From assembly GCA_003508835.1 (NCBI GenBank), contig PUFA01000210.1, positions 183,501 to 247,500 of the forward strand: a stretch of DNA of 64,000 nt, written 5' to 3'. The translations under genes and the position numbers were made by a program. The notes beneath the pieces are model-generated. The model ran no database searches, was not told the origin of the DNA, and saw only the letters and a program-made list of their open reading frames with translations. Source of the DNA: Eonycteris spelaea (lineage: Eukaryota; Chordata; Mammalia; Chiroptera; Pteropodidae). Positions 1-10,099 of the stretch are shown one piece after another (the stretch's first letter is position 1; the number at the start of each line of letters is the position of its first letter).

Positions 1-340
1 AGCAGGTACTCAGGAACGCCCTATACCCAATCCCGACTGGGTCTTGTGCCTCGTTCCCCCAGCTGGGGAAAGTTGGTGTGAGGACGCCCCTAGAGTAGAA
101 AGGAAACTTGAGACAACGCGAGCCGGGGTCCCAGCTGTTCACCTCTGCAAACACCAGCCCATGGGCCTTATGCCGCCTGGGAAGGAGGGGGCTGCAGGGA
201 GACTGGACAGAGCCCTTCCATGGCTTTATCCCCCGTGTCTTCACGGCCTCCGACCCCTCCTTGGGCCAGCTCTGATCCTAATTCCCAGGACTAGATCTCA
301 TTCGCGCGAATTTAATTTAACCGCCCCTCCCCCGCCACCT

Positions 341-356
341 GCGCCCCCTGGCGGCC
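341..356 (-). promoter_or_regulatory. Strong CTCF-like motif in a GC-rich segment
   Basis: The plus strand reads GCGCCCCCTGGCGGCC, which matches the reverse complement of the CTCF core (CCACCAGGGGGCGC type) at nearly every position. The forward motif therefore points to the minus strand. It lies in a GC-rich, CpG-containing stretch (about 150-400) downstream of the MSANTD2 3' end. In human the ESAM promoter lies a few kilobases beyond that end, so this could be a boundary or promoter-proximal element of that neighbour. The motif is seen; occupancy is inference. Confidence 0.6.
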
Positions 357-822
357 GCGGCCCCTGACAGAAGCGCACGCACCTGCTCCTGCTTCTTCGT
401 CCTACAGCCAAAATAAGGATGCTTCAAATATCCAGGCAGAGCTCAACCTTCGCGCAAAGGCTGCGACCGGCAGAAAGCATAACCACGAATTCCTGGCGCT
501 GCCTGCTCTGGGTGGCAGTTGACTAGGAAGAAAAGCAGCTAGGTCTCCTGGATTCATTTACTGCAAACAAGTTCTGCTCTAACACTGTGTACCTTATGCT
601 TGCACCGCACTGCAGACCCTCCCAGCTGCTGCTTCCTAGTGTGACTTGCCTGGCTGCTCTTCAGATACTTGCCAGGCAGTGGCTTTGAGAAATGCCATGC
701 AAACACTACACTTCCAGTGCAAACCCTAAAATCTAAAACGTGGCAGCTCAGTGACAGCAAAGGCAACAGAAATAGATAACTGCCAGTCTCACACCCTAAT
801 GCAGGTACCTACGAACTTGGAA

Positions 823-824
<2 letters not shown>

Positions 825-861
<37 letters not shown>
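825..861. repeat. (GT)n microsatellite
   Basis: An uninterrupted GT dinucleotide tract of about 18 units, followed by a short G-rich run. No gene context. Confidence 0.97.
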
Positions 862-862
<1 letters not shown>

Positions 863-3437
863 TGGGGGCGGGGAAGCTATTGGTTTGGTTTTTCCATTCT
901 ACCACACTCAATTTTTTCTTGACTTTAGCCTGCATTGTAAACCACTCACTTGTGAACATCCCTCCTTTGTTTCCATACCAGGGTTAAGTCATCCTACATA
1001 AGTATCTCCTTCCCAGAAACACAATACAACCTCTCGGTCATACATCCCAGGAATACCAAAGCATCTAATTACACAGGCTGTACCCATCCTTAAGTGCTTC
1101 ATAAGGTATAGCCTCAACATTCTCTGTAACTAACTTTTCCTTCAGAATTTGGATCCCAAATAATTTGCAAAATTGGAAAGTGAAGCTGCCACTCAAGATG
1201 TGTAGGCAGGAAAAGTTTCCATGTGACACAGGGCCAGTCCCTTTATTATGCTCTCGCTGCCCTCACCCCAATCAAAGAACTTCGACCCTGTCTCCTATTC
1301 CCACCATTTCTTCTGACCCCAAGGCAGTGATAGAAGTTAGCACAGCAGCTTCATTACTTTGTTGTTGCCAAGATGCATTTCAGGGTGAACATTGCTCTCC
1401 ACGCTTGTGTAAAATAAGAACATCGTCACAGATGACCTGTGAGTGACCTGGGAACTGCCTGCATAACCATGTTGTGTGCAAGAGCTAAGTTCATAGTTCC
1501 TCATGTTAAGAGACTTGCAGGTCACTAGCGTTTCTCCCAATCATACCCCATCTTATTTCTGTCAAGTATTCTAATGCTTTTTTATGTTTGAATATAGTCT
1601 CCTTCCCCCTTACATCAGTTATAAGGCTTTGTTAAGGTCTTAATAGCTTACATTTTGTTTTTAGCCATACTCATCTGATACCCTGCTGTCCTCTTTTCTG
1701 GAATGTTCTCACCAAAAAGACTGGATAGTCGGTATCAGCAAACTACTTTCTCTCCAAGTCTCCGTTTCCCAATGCTCAGCTTTGTCCTCGTGCCCTCCCA
1801 AATCACCCATCTCAAGCCCAGCGGTGAATCATGGACTGGATCAGTCTTTGCCAACTTCCCCATGCTGCTCACAGTGGTCTGACAGTGCCCCATTCTCAGT
1901 AATGTGAAGTAAATCTAAAACATCTCACTAAATGTTCACAAAATGCTCTGCCCCAGCTAAGTACCTAACAGCAATGGCAAGTAGGATTGAGGGGAAAAAA
2001 TGCACAAAGCGTAACATTAGTTTTGGGGTTGGTCAGTGGCAATGTTTTAGGGATGTTGTGCAGTACTCCTGGTAATAATGCCTTTTTTCTGCAGCACTTA
2101 GCACTGAATACTGTGAGATTACTGCTACAAAATGGTCAGGGGAACCTCAGCCTATAGAACTGTAATTCCAGGTTCCAAAGAGCAAACACATGAGAATTTC
2201 CTAAGGCCCATAACCTGCAGACTGCCCACGGAGAATAGGGGCTACACTCAAAACATTCTACAGTATTTGTACTTTCCCTGACTGGCACCCATTTTTAGCA
2301 GCTCACATTAGAAAACAGCCCTCCATAAATCTAGACTCAAATGACATTAATAAAAAATCATCCCAACGATTATAAGCTCCCTAGCCATTAGAAACATAAG
2401 CATCATCCAATCAAGAAGTATCAGAATGAGAAAACCACTGATCTGAGACCATTTCAGATAGCAGGAAATAATATCTATGTATATATACATAGAAATATAA
2501 TATTTATGTATATATATATTTTTTATCAATATGCAATTTTATCTTCAATAGTATAGAAAAATGGGAGAATTATAGCTCTCACTTGGATTTGCAGTCTTTT
2601 TCAAGTAGAGCACCTGAGAGATGTTAGAGAATCACTGAAGATAAATAACCAATCTAACAAGTCCTCACCATGGCACCAAAGTGATCCCTGACTACCCTAC
2701 TAGTAGGCTCTTAGCCAAGAGTACTAACATCTAAGTGGAGTGCTAGCTGACCCACAGAAATCTCTAAGATCTAAATTTAATAGTTACCTTCCTAATGGAC
2801 CTCACAATTGCCTATCCAATGGATCACACTTCAAAGCTATTTGGGGTGCTTTTTGTTGGATCTTTTCCCTTTTTATATGCAGCTGGATGACATCAGTTTT
2901 CCACTTTACTCTTTGAGAGAGCTGCCCCTGATTGCTGAGTGTAAAGATGAGGAATGAAAATCTCTTAGACATTAATATACTTAGGGTCAGAAGGAATATC
3001 CTAGTCATTTTTTTTTTTTTGAAAGAAATACAAAATGAAATGTCCAATTCTCTTTGGTACACTCTGATAAGAAGTAATGACATTGGTTGTGGGGTGCAGA
3101 GAGAAGAAGAAAGTGAAGGTATCCTGCTCTGTAAGTCAGAGCACAGTCCCACTGCCAGCACGACCACACTCTGTCACAAAAAGTTCAACTAGTACGCCAA
3201 GAGACCAGGAAGTACTTTAATTTTCTTTCTTTAAAGTTTAAACGGCAACACAACGGTAAAGTTGGTACATCACAGAAACAAAGGTATTTGCAGGCAACAC
3301 TGATTGGGAATAGCAAAACACTGGGTTGGTGAAAAAAATGAAACTCTAAATTATATACAATAGTAGCTAAAGGTGATATTGAAAAACAGTCTTATTTACT
3401 GTGACTCAAGATTTAACTTGCCATTATCTATTGCTTA
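862..3437. other. Intergenic stretch with no recognised gene
   Basis: AT-rich unique-looking DNA between the GC-rich left end and the MSANTD2 3' end. I see no conserved reading frame or clear named repeat. It contains a T-run near 3,009 and an AT-rich palindromic patch near 2,475. The MSANTD2 3' UTR may extend into its right end if a more distal poly(A) site is used. Confidence 0.5.
2475..2492. repeat. 18-bp perfect AT palindrome
   Basis: CTATGTATATATACATAG reads the same on both strands and sits in a longer TATA/TATG-rich tract (2,470-2,525). Such tracts can form cruciforms; here it is most simply low-complexity sequence. Confidence 0.8.
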
Positions 3438-3873
3438 TTTATTCAGGGTTGCAAATAATACTTATATAGAGACATAGACATGTGTAAAAATGAAACATTG
3501 TGAAAAAAATACAATTTTTCAATTTCATATGAAACTCAAAGTATAAGTTTTGTCCAATATGGAATGTACCTACATTTGTTTATATTAGGGCTCTAATATC
3601 CATTTAAAAATTATTTTTCGTTTTTAAAAAAGAAACAGCTGACCCACCATGCAAGTTCGCTGTATATCTTGTTTGCTCAAAATGAGCATTTTCAGGTGAG
3701 GTCTGTTCTGTTTGCTCAAAGTCTACCGTGATTCTTTAGAAGTTGTACTGGCCCAGTCGTGGAGAGTTTCAGTGAAGAGTCTGACGCAGCATCTGGATAA
3801 GGGACAGTCAGGGTCATGGGAAGTGAGTATAGAAGAGGGAAGTAAGAGCCCGAATCCTTATGAAGGATGACAT
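3438..3873 (-). other. MSANTD2: MSANTD2 3' UTR, proximal part, with candidate poly(A) signal
   Basis: This sequence follows the MSANTD2 stop codon on the minus strand. At 3,438-3,443 the plus strand reads TTTATT, which is AATAAA on the transcript strand and is the first canonical poly(A) signal I see after the stop. The downstream sequence is not strongly GU-rich, so the true end could be elsewhere. The limits are approximate. Confidence 0.45.
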
Positions 3874-4727
3874 TCAGTTGTTAAATTTTAAGGGGTATCC
3901 GATGGCTTTTTCCAGGCACTCAACTAAAGAGCCGGCAGAAAGAAAATCCCTCTCTACTTCCACAAACTTGATGTAAATGGATTTGGGGGAAACTCCAGGG
4001 TCCACGATACAGTTCTGAGACAAAAACCCATTAATGCCAACCCAATCTTTGCTGAAGGTTTTGGTATTTGCTTGGAAGTGTAAAAATAAGCACTGCTGCA
4101 GAGTCCTGACCTCAGCAATCCCGAGGTAGCAATAGATAATTCGGGTGGGTTCTATTTCCACCTGTAAGGAGGCTTGTGCTGAAAGGGTTTCCAAGTCGAC
4201 TCGGCCCTCCTTTCCTGGCTCCAGGGAACTCGACTCCATGTGGGGCGAGGAGGGCCTCTCGACACATTCTTCATAGCCCAATGGCGTACAGGCCTGGGCT
4301 TTTGGGAATGCCTCCCGGCAATAAATACTGAACCACGTTCCCACCGGTTGGTTTGGAGTGGGCGATGGGTATCCAGTCAATTTCCATGTGCAGCTCCAGG
4401 CACCTAGCTTCGCTAATAGTGATCTCTAAAAATTTGTAGTAGACGTTTTTCCAGTTCATTTTCTGTACACGGGTCATAATGATCCGTCCCTCCGGTTTCT
4501 CGGAGTTGAAGTACTCCCGGAGTCGCTTGCCGAGGGGCACCTGGGAGCTGATCTCGGCGTAATGGTAGCGGATATCCTCTTTCCAACGAGTGTTATAACC
4601 AATTCCAAAGATGGCCAGTTTATTAGAGAGATGAAGCCTTGAAAAATCTGTCCAGCTCTGAAACAGTTCCCATTTCAACTGTACTGATTCCAAAATCTGT
4701 ACAATATTTTGCATGATGTCTCTCTTC
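3874..4727 (-). CDS. MSANTD2: MSANTD2 terminal coding exon (exon 4), with a 1-nt frameshift
   Basis: This exon encodes the conserved C-terminal half of MSANTD2, residues 262-544 if the frame were intact. The acceptor reads TTTCTCTTTCTAG before GAAGAGAGAC, and its first base completes the split Gln codon from exon 3. Recognisable segments are [34 protein letters not shown] and, near the end, [17 protein letters not shown] and ending [15 protein letters not shown], then TGA at 3,874-3,876. The frame is not continuous. Around 4,277-4,279 the transcript reads ATTGGGCTATGAA, where the family's Ile-Gly-Tyr-Glu needs one G fewer. As written, a TGA at 4,271-4,273 stops translation after about 412 residues and loses about 132. 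Both sides of the shift are highly conserved, so a sequencing or assembly homopolymer error is likely; a real truncating change cannot be excluded. Being in the last exon, a truncated message would probably escape nonsense-mediated decay. Confidence 0.95.
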
Positions 4728-7700
4728 CTAGAAAGAGAAATGAAAGTCAGATTCCACAGATGCCCAGATCAGCACCGTCCAACAGAACTTTCTGCAATGA
4801 TAGAAATATTCTATATCTGTGCTGTCCACTATGGTAGCCATTAGCACTGAAAATGTGGCTAGTTTGAGTGAGGTATTAAATTTTTAATTACAATTTGAAA
4901 TTACATTTAAATCACCACAGTACAGGTCTAAATAATCATATAGTATTATGATCTGAGAAACACCCCTAGGAAGCCTCTAGGAATTAATGATACTGCTTTC
5001 CATATAGTCTAGCTGTACTAATCTTAGTAACTATTGATACATAAGACCACAGGACTTAAGAAACCCAAGGAACATGATTTTTTTTAAGTGGCTATTATAA
5101 TGCGCATAATGGACTTCAGACCTAACTACCAAAAGCAGGGGAAGGATACTATCTTCAGAAAGGTACCCAGTTATCACTTAAAAATAATGAACAGTTAATT
5201 TCTAACCTAGAAATTCTGAACGTTCAATAAGTTTGGCTCATACATGCTTGCCAGGAAAACAGACAACTAATTATAAGTAATAACCTGATGAAAACAAAAT
5301 GACATTTTCTTCTATTTGTCTAAATTCATTACTACTCCCAAATTTAAAAGAACTGTTAGTTTAACACAGAATTACTATCTGAGAATTCAGATGTAAAAGG
5401 TCCGTATTAGGCTTAGCTTTAAAGAGATAAAAATTCAAGATGATGAATTGAGACTTCTAGAAAATATTTTAAAAGTGAAGCAAAAGTAAAGAAATTTCAA
5501 TTTTGATTTATAGTTAACAATTAAGACAGAAAATACAGGAAATTCTTGTTGCACAAGCTGCTTAATTCATATAATTTGAACTGACACCTCAGGATGATAT
5601 GTATATCTATGAGATATGTAATTACAAGTTTGCTTCTCAGGTATGACAAAACTTTTATATTGGAAGATTGAAGTTTATTAAATATTAACTTAGCAACAAA
5701 TTATTACCCTCGACATCAATTACAGACTTAAGCTATAAAAATACTCAACTACTGCTCACATATGACCCAATATATGCAAGAAAGAGGGTGTGTGTGCTGG
5801 TTTACTAACAGTTTCTGGGGAGGAGACACCCTGGAAACCTATTAAATTCTCAAATCTTCCAGGGGAAAAGTTTTTGGAACAAACTGGGAAATCTTCCATG
5901 CAGTCATTCTCAGTTTATCCTCTTATTCTCCTTACTTTCTCTGGGAGATGACAAAGAGCTAATCAACTGCTTCTTGGAGCCAAAAACTGTCCTGGATTTA
6001 CCCTCCACCTTTAAGTGTCTCGAAAGCTTTTCAAGTGTCAGAGTGACCATCTAGATGAAATCACTGCATTCCTGAGGACAAAACACTGGATTGCTTTGCT
6101 AGTGTGGTGCTTGCGAGGCTAAGATAATAGCATCGTGTTTCTGCATGGCATGGGTCTTTCATAGCCACCATCCTCCCTTTCTTCTTTTGAAATATTTTAC
6201 TCATCTCGAGGAGGACTAGGCTAAGGAGGGGGCATGAGGGGCAGTGATTTTTATCTGTTTTGCTCATTGATGTGTTAAATGAGCAGAATAGGTGACTCTT
6301 CTTCATGAAAGAAAGATGGTTTTTTTTACTATAGGTTGTGTCTGCTAGTTCAGGTTGATCCCACCTGCAATACACGTATAGAAAAAAAAAAATCCAACGC
6401 CCAAATGAATTCTTTTACTCAGCACTATCATGGCCCTAAATCATCAGTAAGAAAGCACTGAGAAAACTGTTGCACTGGAAAATATATTATCTATTAGCAA
6501 CTTCTCTAAAACCTCTCACCCTGTGAGCTGAAACGTGGAGAAGGGGCAGCACAGGCTGAATATTTCTGCAGAGCCTGTCAGCTTCCTGCCCTGCTAATAT
6601 GACCTCAGCCTGAAACTCCCTAAGCTTAAGACTCATCACCAGCTTTTTAAAGATGTGGGTGGGGAACAATGAAAACTAGACCTAGTTCCTGCAATGGTCC
6701 TTGAGAACTATGGTATTTCCTGATTTCTAAAGTTCCAACCAGAGGAAAAGTTCAGGTGGTTTGAGGTTGATGACATCAATTCTGTAAAGTTTGAATTCCT
6801 CACCAGTTATATCTACTGGGCCTCCCCTGCAGGTCCTGAGTGCTTACAGGGAGAGATGGGACATTTTATTGAAGGATATATTGGCCTCTTTAAAAAACAG
6901 GGGTCGGAAGGTATGGACTCGTAATAACTCATTTAAAAAAAAAAAAAACTTATCCAAGTTCCCTTTGCTTCAGGATATTTTGATGTCACAATTTAAAAAA
7001 GAGACCTAACTCCCAACTCTGCCTCAAACTTCCTGATCAGGGTCTAAACTTCTTTTTTTGAGGAGTAGGAAATGGTTACAATTTGGGGGAACAATTCTTG
7101 ATCGCTAAACTTTTACCTTCACCCCAGACATGGAATCAGCTGACCCTGGGAATTCTTTGGTTCCAGAGACACTCTGAAAAAGGAACGAGCATTTTAAAGG
7201 GCGGGGGGCGGGGGTGGGGTTTGCTGAATGAAAACAACTAACAGTATTTCTGCCGCAGCCCTCTCCACCTTGCCTCTTCGTTTTTACTTTTTATCCACCA
7301 TCTCTCAAACGTTAGGATCACACGTATGGAATAACGTATACCAGAAGAAGTGGCTGCTATGACTGCTCAAAGTTGACCAGGTACAAAAAATGGTGGTCTT
7401 CATTTTCTTACTTTTACATCTCTGCATATATTCTCCTCAATAATTAAATGTAATCAGAGACTTACTTAAAAGTTATTTAAAAGAACGTCAAACATTATAT
7501 AACTGGAAACTCAGAGAACTGCAATGTCCTTACAAAAGAGATAACGCTAAACCCTCAGGGGAAAGATCGGGTGATGCAAGCCAGTAGAACAACTCCGGCT
7601 TCGATTTTTTTAGTCCTTCTTCCAGTAACTGCTTTCTTTTCCAAATGTACACATGGGTCATCTGAGAGCTTGCTTTTTTCCCCCAAAATGTAATAAGAAA

Positions 7701-8019
7701 TGTAAATGTCCCTGTAGCCTTCTATCATTTCACCTCACTCCAGATAAACTCAGGGCCCTGTGATTCATCTTCAAAGTCTTATTTAAACACCCAGGTATCT
7801 ACATCCACACACAGGTAAATGCCAGAAACATGCTTATTTTCATGTTATGTATTTACTACTTCTTGTTGTATACAGAATTCTAAGCATTTTAGATGAGCCA
7901 CTGGAGAACGTAAGCTAAGAAGATGAGGAAGGATGACTTAGACATCAGAGGAAGCACCTTCCCAATAGTCATTAAACTTAAATAAATATGCTTTGTAGAA
8001 AGGTGAAGCATCTACTTAC
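4728..8019 (-). other. MSANTD2: MSANTD2 intron 3
   Basis: A 3.3-kb intron between the 61-nt exon 3 and the terminal exon. The donor is CACA|GTAAGT and the acceptor is TTTCTAG. It holds a hAT-type repeat near its 3' end (4,770-4,930) and a C/G-rich homopolymer patch at about 7,199-7,220. No other coding potential was seen. Confidence 0.9.
4772..4930. mobile_element. hAT-Charlie-type non-autonomous element (MER3/MER33-like)
   Basis: It contains the typical phrases CACCGTCCAACAGAACTTTC, TGCTGTCCACTATGGTAGCC and GAAAATGTGGCTAG of these short palindromic mammalian hAT elements. The copy is diverged and its right end is truncated. The family assignment is from memory and approximate. Confidence 0.7.
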
Positions 8020-8080
8020 TGTGCTTCTTCAGAAGATTCTTGTTTTATTTTTAATGTTCTCTTTGTGACAGGTATTTCAT
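8020..8080 (-). CDS. MSANTD2: MSANTD2 exon 3 (61 nt)
   Basis: A small internal exon encoding DEIPVTKRTLKIKQESSEEAQ (residues 241-261, with the first and last codons split across junctions). The acceptor is CGTTTTTCAG and the donor GCACA|GTAAGT. Exon 2 ends in phase 1 and exon 4 begins with the last base of the Gln codon, so 61 nt fits exactly. The segment is lysine- and glutamate-rich. TLKIKQE resembles a SUMO-acceptor motif of the psi-K-x-E type (IKQE), a plausible but unproven modification site. The exon is too short to stand out as an open reading frame; it was found from the junctions and the family sequence. Confidence 0.95.
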
Positions 8081-9843
8081 CTGAAAAACGAAGTTTTTGA
8101 AACATTATATTTTCCTAAGTGGTAACATACATTTATGAAGATACATAGCTATACATATGTTGTTTACTGTTCATTCCATACTTTCCAATTTGAGGACTTA
8201 ATTCTAGTTTCAAACACTGCCCAATGCCAGATTTATAAATATAACTCTTATATAATGAGATGCATACATTTATATGCAGGATCAGAAACCAGCTCTACAA
8301 GTATAAAATTCTTCAAGGTCACCAGTAGATTTCTAGCTAGGAGCTTAAAGCTTAATTTCACTGCAAACATCATTTTTTAAAGGAACAAGAATAATTCTGC
8401 AGTATTTAGATTTTCTAGGTAGGTTTTACAGAGCAATTATTCCACCAGTATCAGGATCAACATACTCTGCATGTCATTTTTTTTTTCCAAAGGTTTGGGT
8501 GACTTAACTCTTTCCAGCAAAACCAGAGTTATGGGTTGCCTAAGTAATGTAGACCTTATTACTGTTTTAAAATTAAGAGGTAGTGATCACTTAGCATCTG
8601 CCCTTTTTATTCTTCCAATCTTTAAGTCTCTCTCTCACATCGTGCTAGTTTTACAGTTTCATAGCTTTTGTTCTGTCTCTCTCTTCTAATATTTGATATG
8701 TATATATTTTTAAAACAGCATTCATAAGAAATACTAGCATTTAATCCTGTTTCTTTTGAATTAGCATTTCTCAGTCAGCAGGAATTTTGTAAAACAATGC
8801 CCCTGGAGTTTTTTTTTTTATCTTGAGATGGGGAAGCACACTGATAGTGCCAATCCTACTATATTTCCTTGCCGGTTGCCTGAGGACCTCACTGGGGAGT
8901 AACAACATTGACTTATAAATTAATACTCATCATGCAAATTGCTATAAATGTACAGTGGCTGTGGGAAGGCAGATAAGGGTAAAGTGGGTCAAATATATGG
9001 TGATGGAAGGAAATTTAACTTTGGGTGGTGAATACACAATGCAATATACATATACATATTATTGAATTGTATGCTTGAAATCTATATAATTTTATTAATC
9101 GATGTTACCCCAAAATTTAAAAAAAAAATGTATAATGGCTGCAGCAGAAACTTGATTAGTACTTCCAAATCATGAAAATCAAAGTTGGACCATTTACTAC
9201 AAAAAGCAACTATATATACTCTCTTAATTAGGCCACACAAATTTAGATTTGATGGCCAGTTCTATTTTCCATTTTTAATGCTAAGACTGTAGATAAAATC
9301 ATTCTAGCTACTGTTGGCATGGGATCCTGTAGGAAGTTTGAAGGAGTATGTTATGATTGCTGTTAAAGCTCAAACATGAGCTCTTTTCAAGATAAACTGA
9401 GGCTTCCCTTCATTTCTTGTTTAGACTGAAGTCTGGGAGGGGACCTTTTCCAAATCACAAACAAAAAAGAAAAAGTATTTGGGATAAGGGAAGGAAAAGA
9501 TAGTTACATTTGTAGCAGTTGAGCCAAGAGTCAATAAATGGCAGTCATCTTAGAACTAGGAGGTGCAGGATATTTTAAATTGCATAGGATTCTCTCACTG
9601 GGCTTCCTTTGTAGCTCACAATTAGGAATTCTGTATCTTTGGGAGGTTTGCTGGTACCCAAATCACCAAATGACCAACACCAAGCATTAGCAGGCAGTTT
9701 AAGGTGAAACCAAGGATGCCCCAAGTGTTCCAAATAGACGGCTATATGCCTTATGCTGACAGCGGGATCAGTACCAGTCCTGGTGCACAAATAAAGATAT
9801 ATGTATACACACATAAGAGTAGCATATATATCGGCTTTCTTAC
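8081..9843 (-). other. MSANTD2: MSANTD2 intron 2
   Basis: A 1.76-kb intron. The donor is GAATTGG|GTAAGAAAG and the acceptor CGTTTTTCAG. It carries a LINE-type tail (8,940-9,125). The rest is AT-rich unique-looking sequence with no further exon that I can support. Confidence 0.9.
8940..9125 (+). mobile_element. LINE/retroposon 3' tail, relatively young
   Basis: The sequence runs from GGTCAAATATATGGTGATGG through GGGTGGTGAATACACAATGC and CTATATAATTTTATTAATCG to an A-rich tail after ACCCCAAAATTT. This matches the 3' end of an L1-type tail I associate with laurasiatherian, especially bat, genomes. The lineage link is recall, not computed. Confidence 0.55.
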
Positions 9844-10099
9844 CCAATTCCTGATCTGTTGGGTAGCCATGGAGATCCTGACTGTGGTTTCCCCAGTCCT
9901 CCTGTGAATACTCCTCCATAGTGCTGCCATCTGACTCCAGCTCCTGGTACAAGCCACTACTGTTAATAAGTACAGGCTGGCAGGGCTGAGCATCCCATCC
10001 TCCCTGACCAAACACCTGTTCCAACTGTTCAAATGTGTAACTGCTCTTTCTTTTCCCAACACCATGTTCTTTCACCCGACTGTAACACCTGCGAAGGGT
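9844..10099 (-). CDS. MSANTD2: MSANTD2 exon 2 (end of the SANT-like domain)
   Basis: This exon encodes residues 156-240 plus the first base of codon 241. The acceptor GTGTCTTAG precedes ACCCTTCGCAGG, giving [20 protein letters not shown], which completes the last helix of the Myb/SANT-like domain begun in exon 1. After it come [15 protein letters not shown] and an acidic, polar linker with [20 protein letters not shown] and HGYPTDQEL. The donor is GAATTGG|GTAAGA. The exon enters in phase 0 and leaves in phase 1, and its 256 nt agree. The sequence is intact and close to the human protein as I remember it. The linker has no fold I recognise. Confidence 0.96.

Noticed and set aside
1..430. First exon of ESAM
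   Set aside because: The GC-rich left end could be promoter-proximal, but no ESAM signal peptide or exon sequence is present on either strand.
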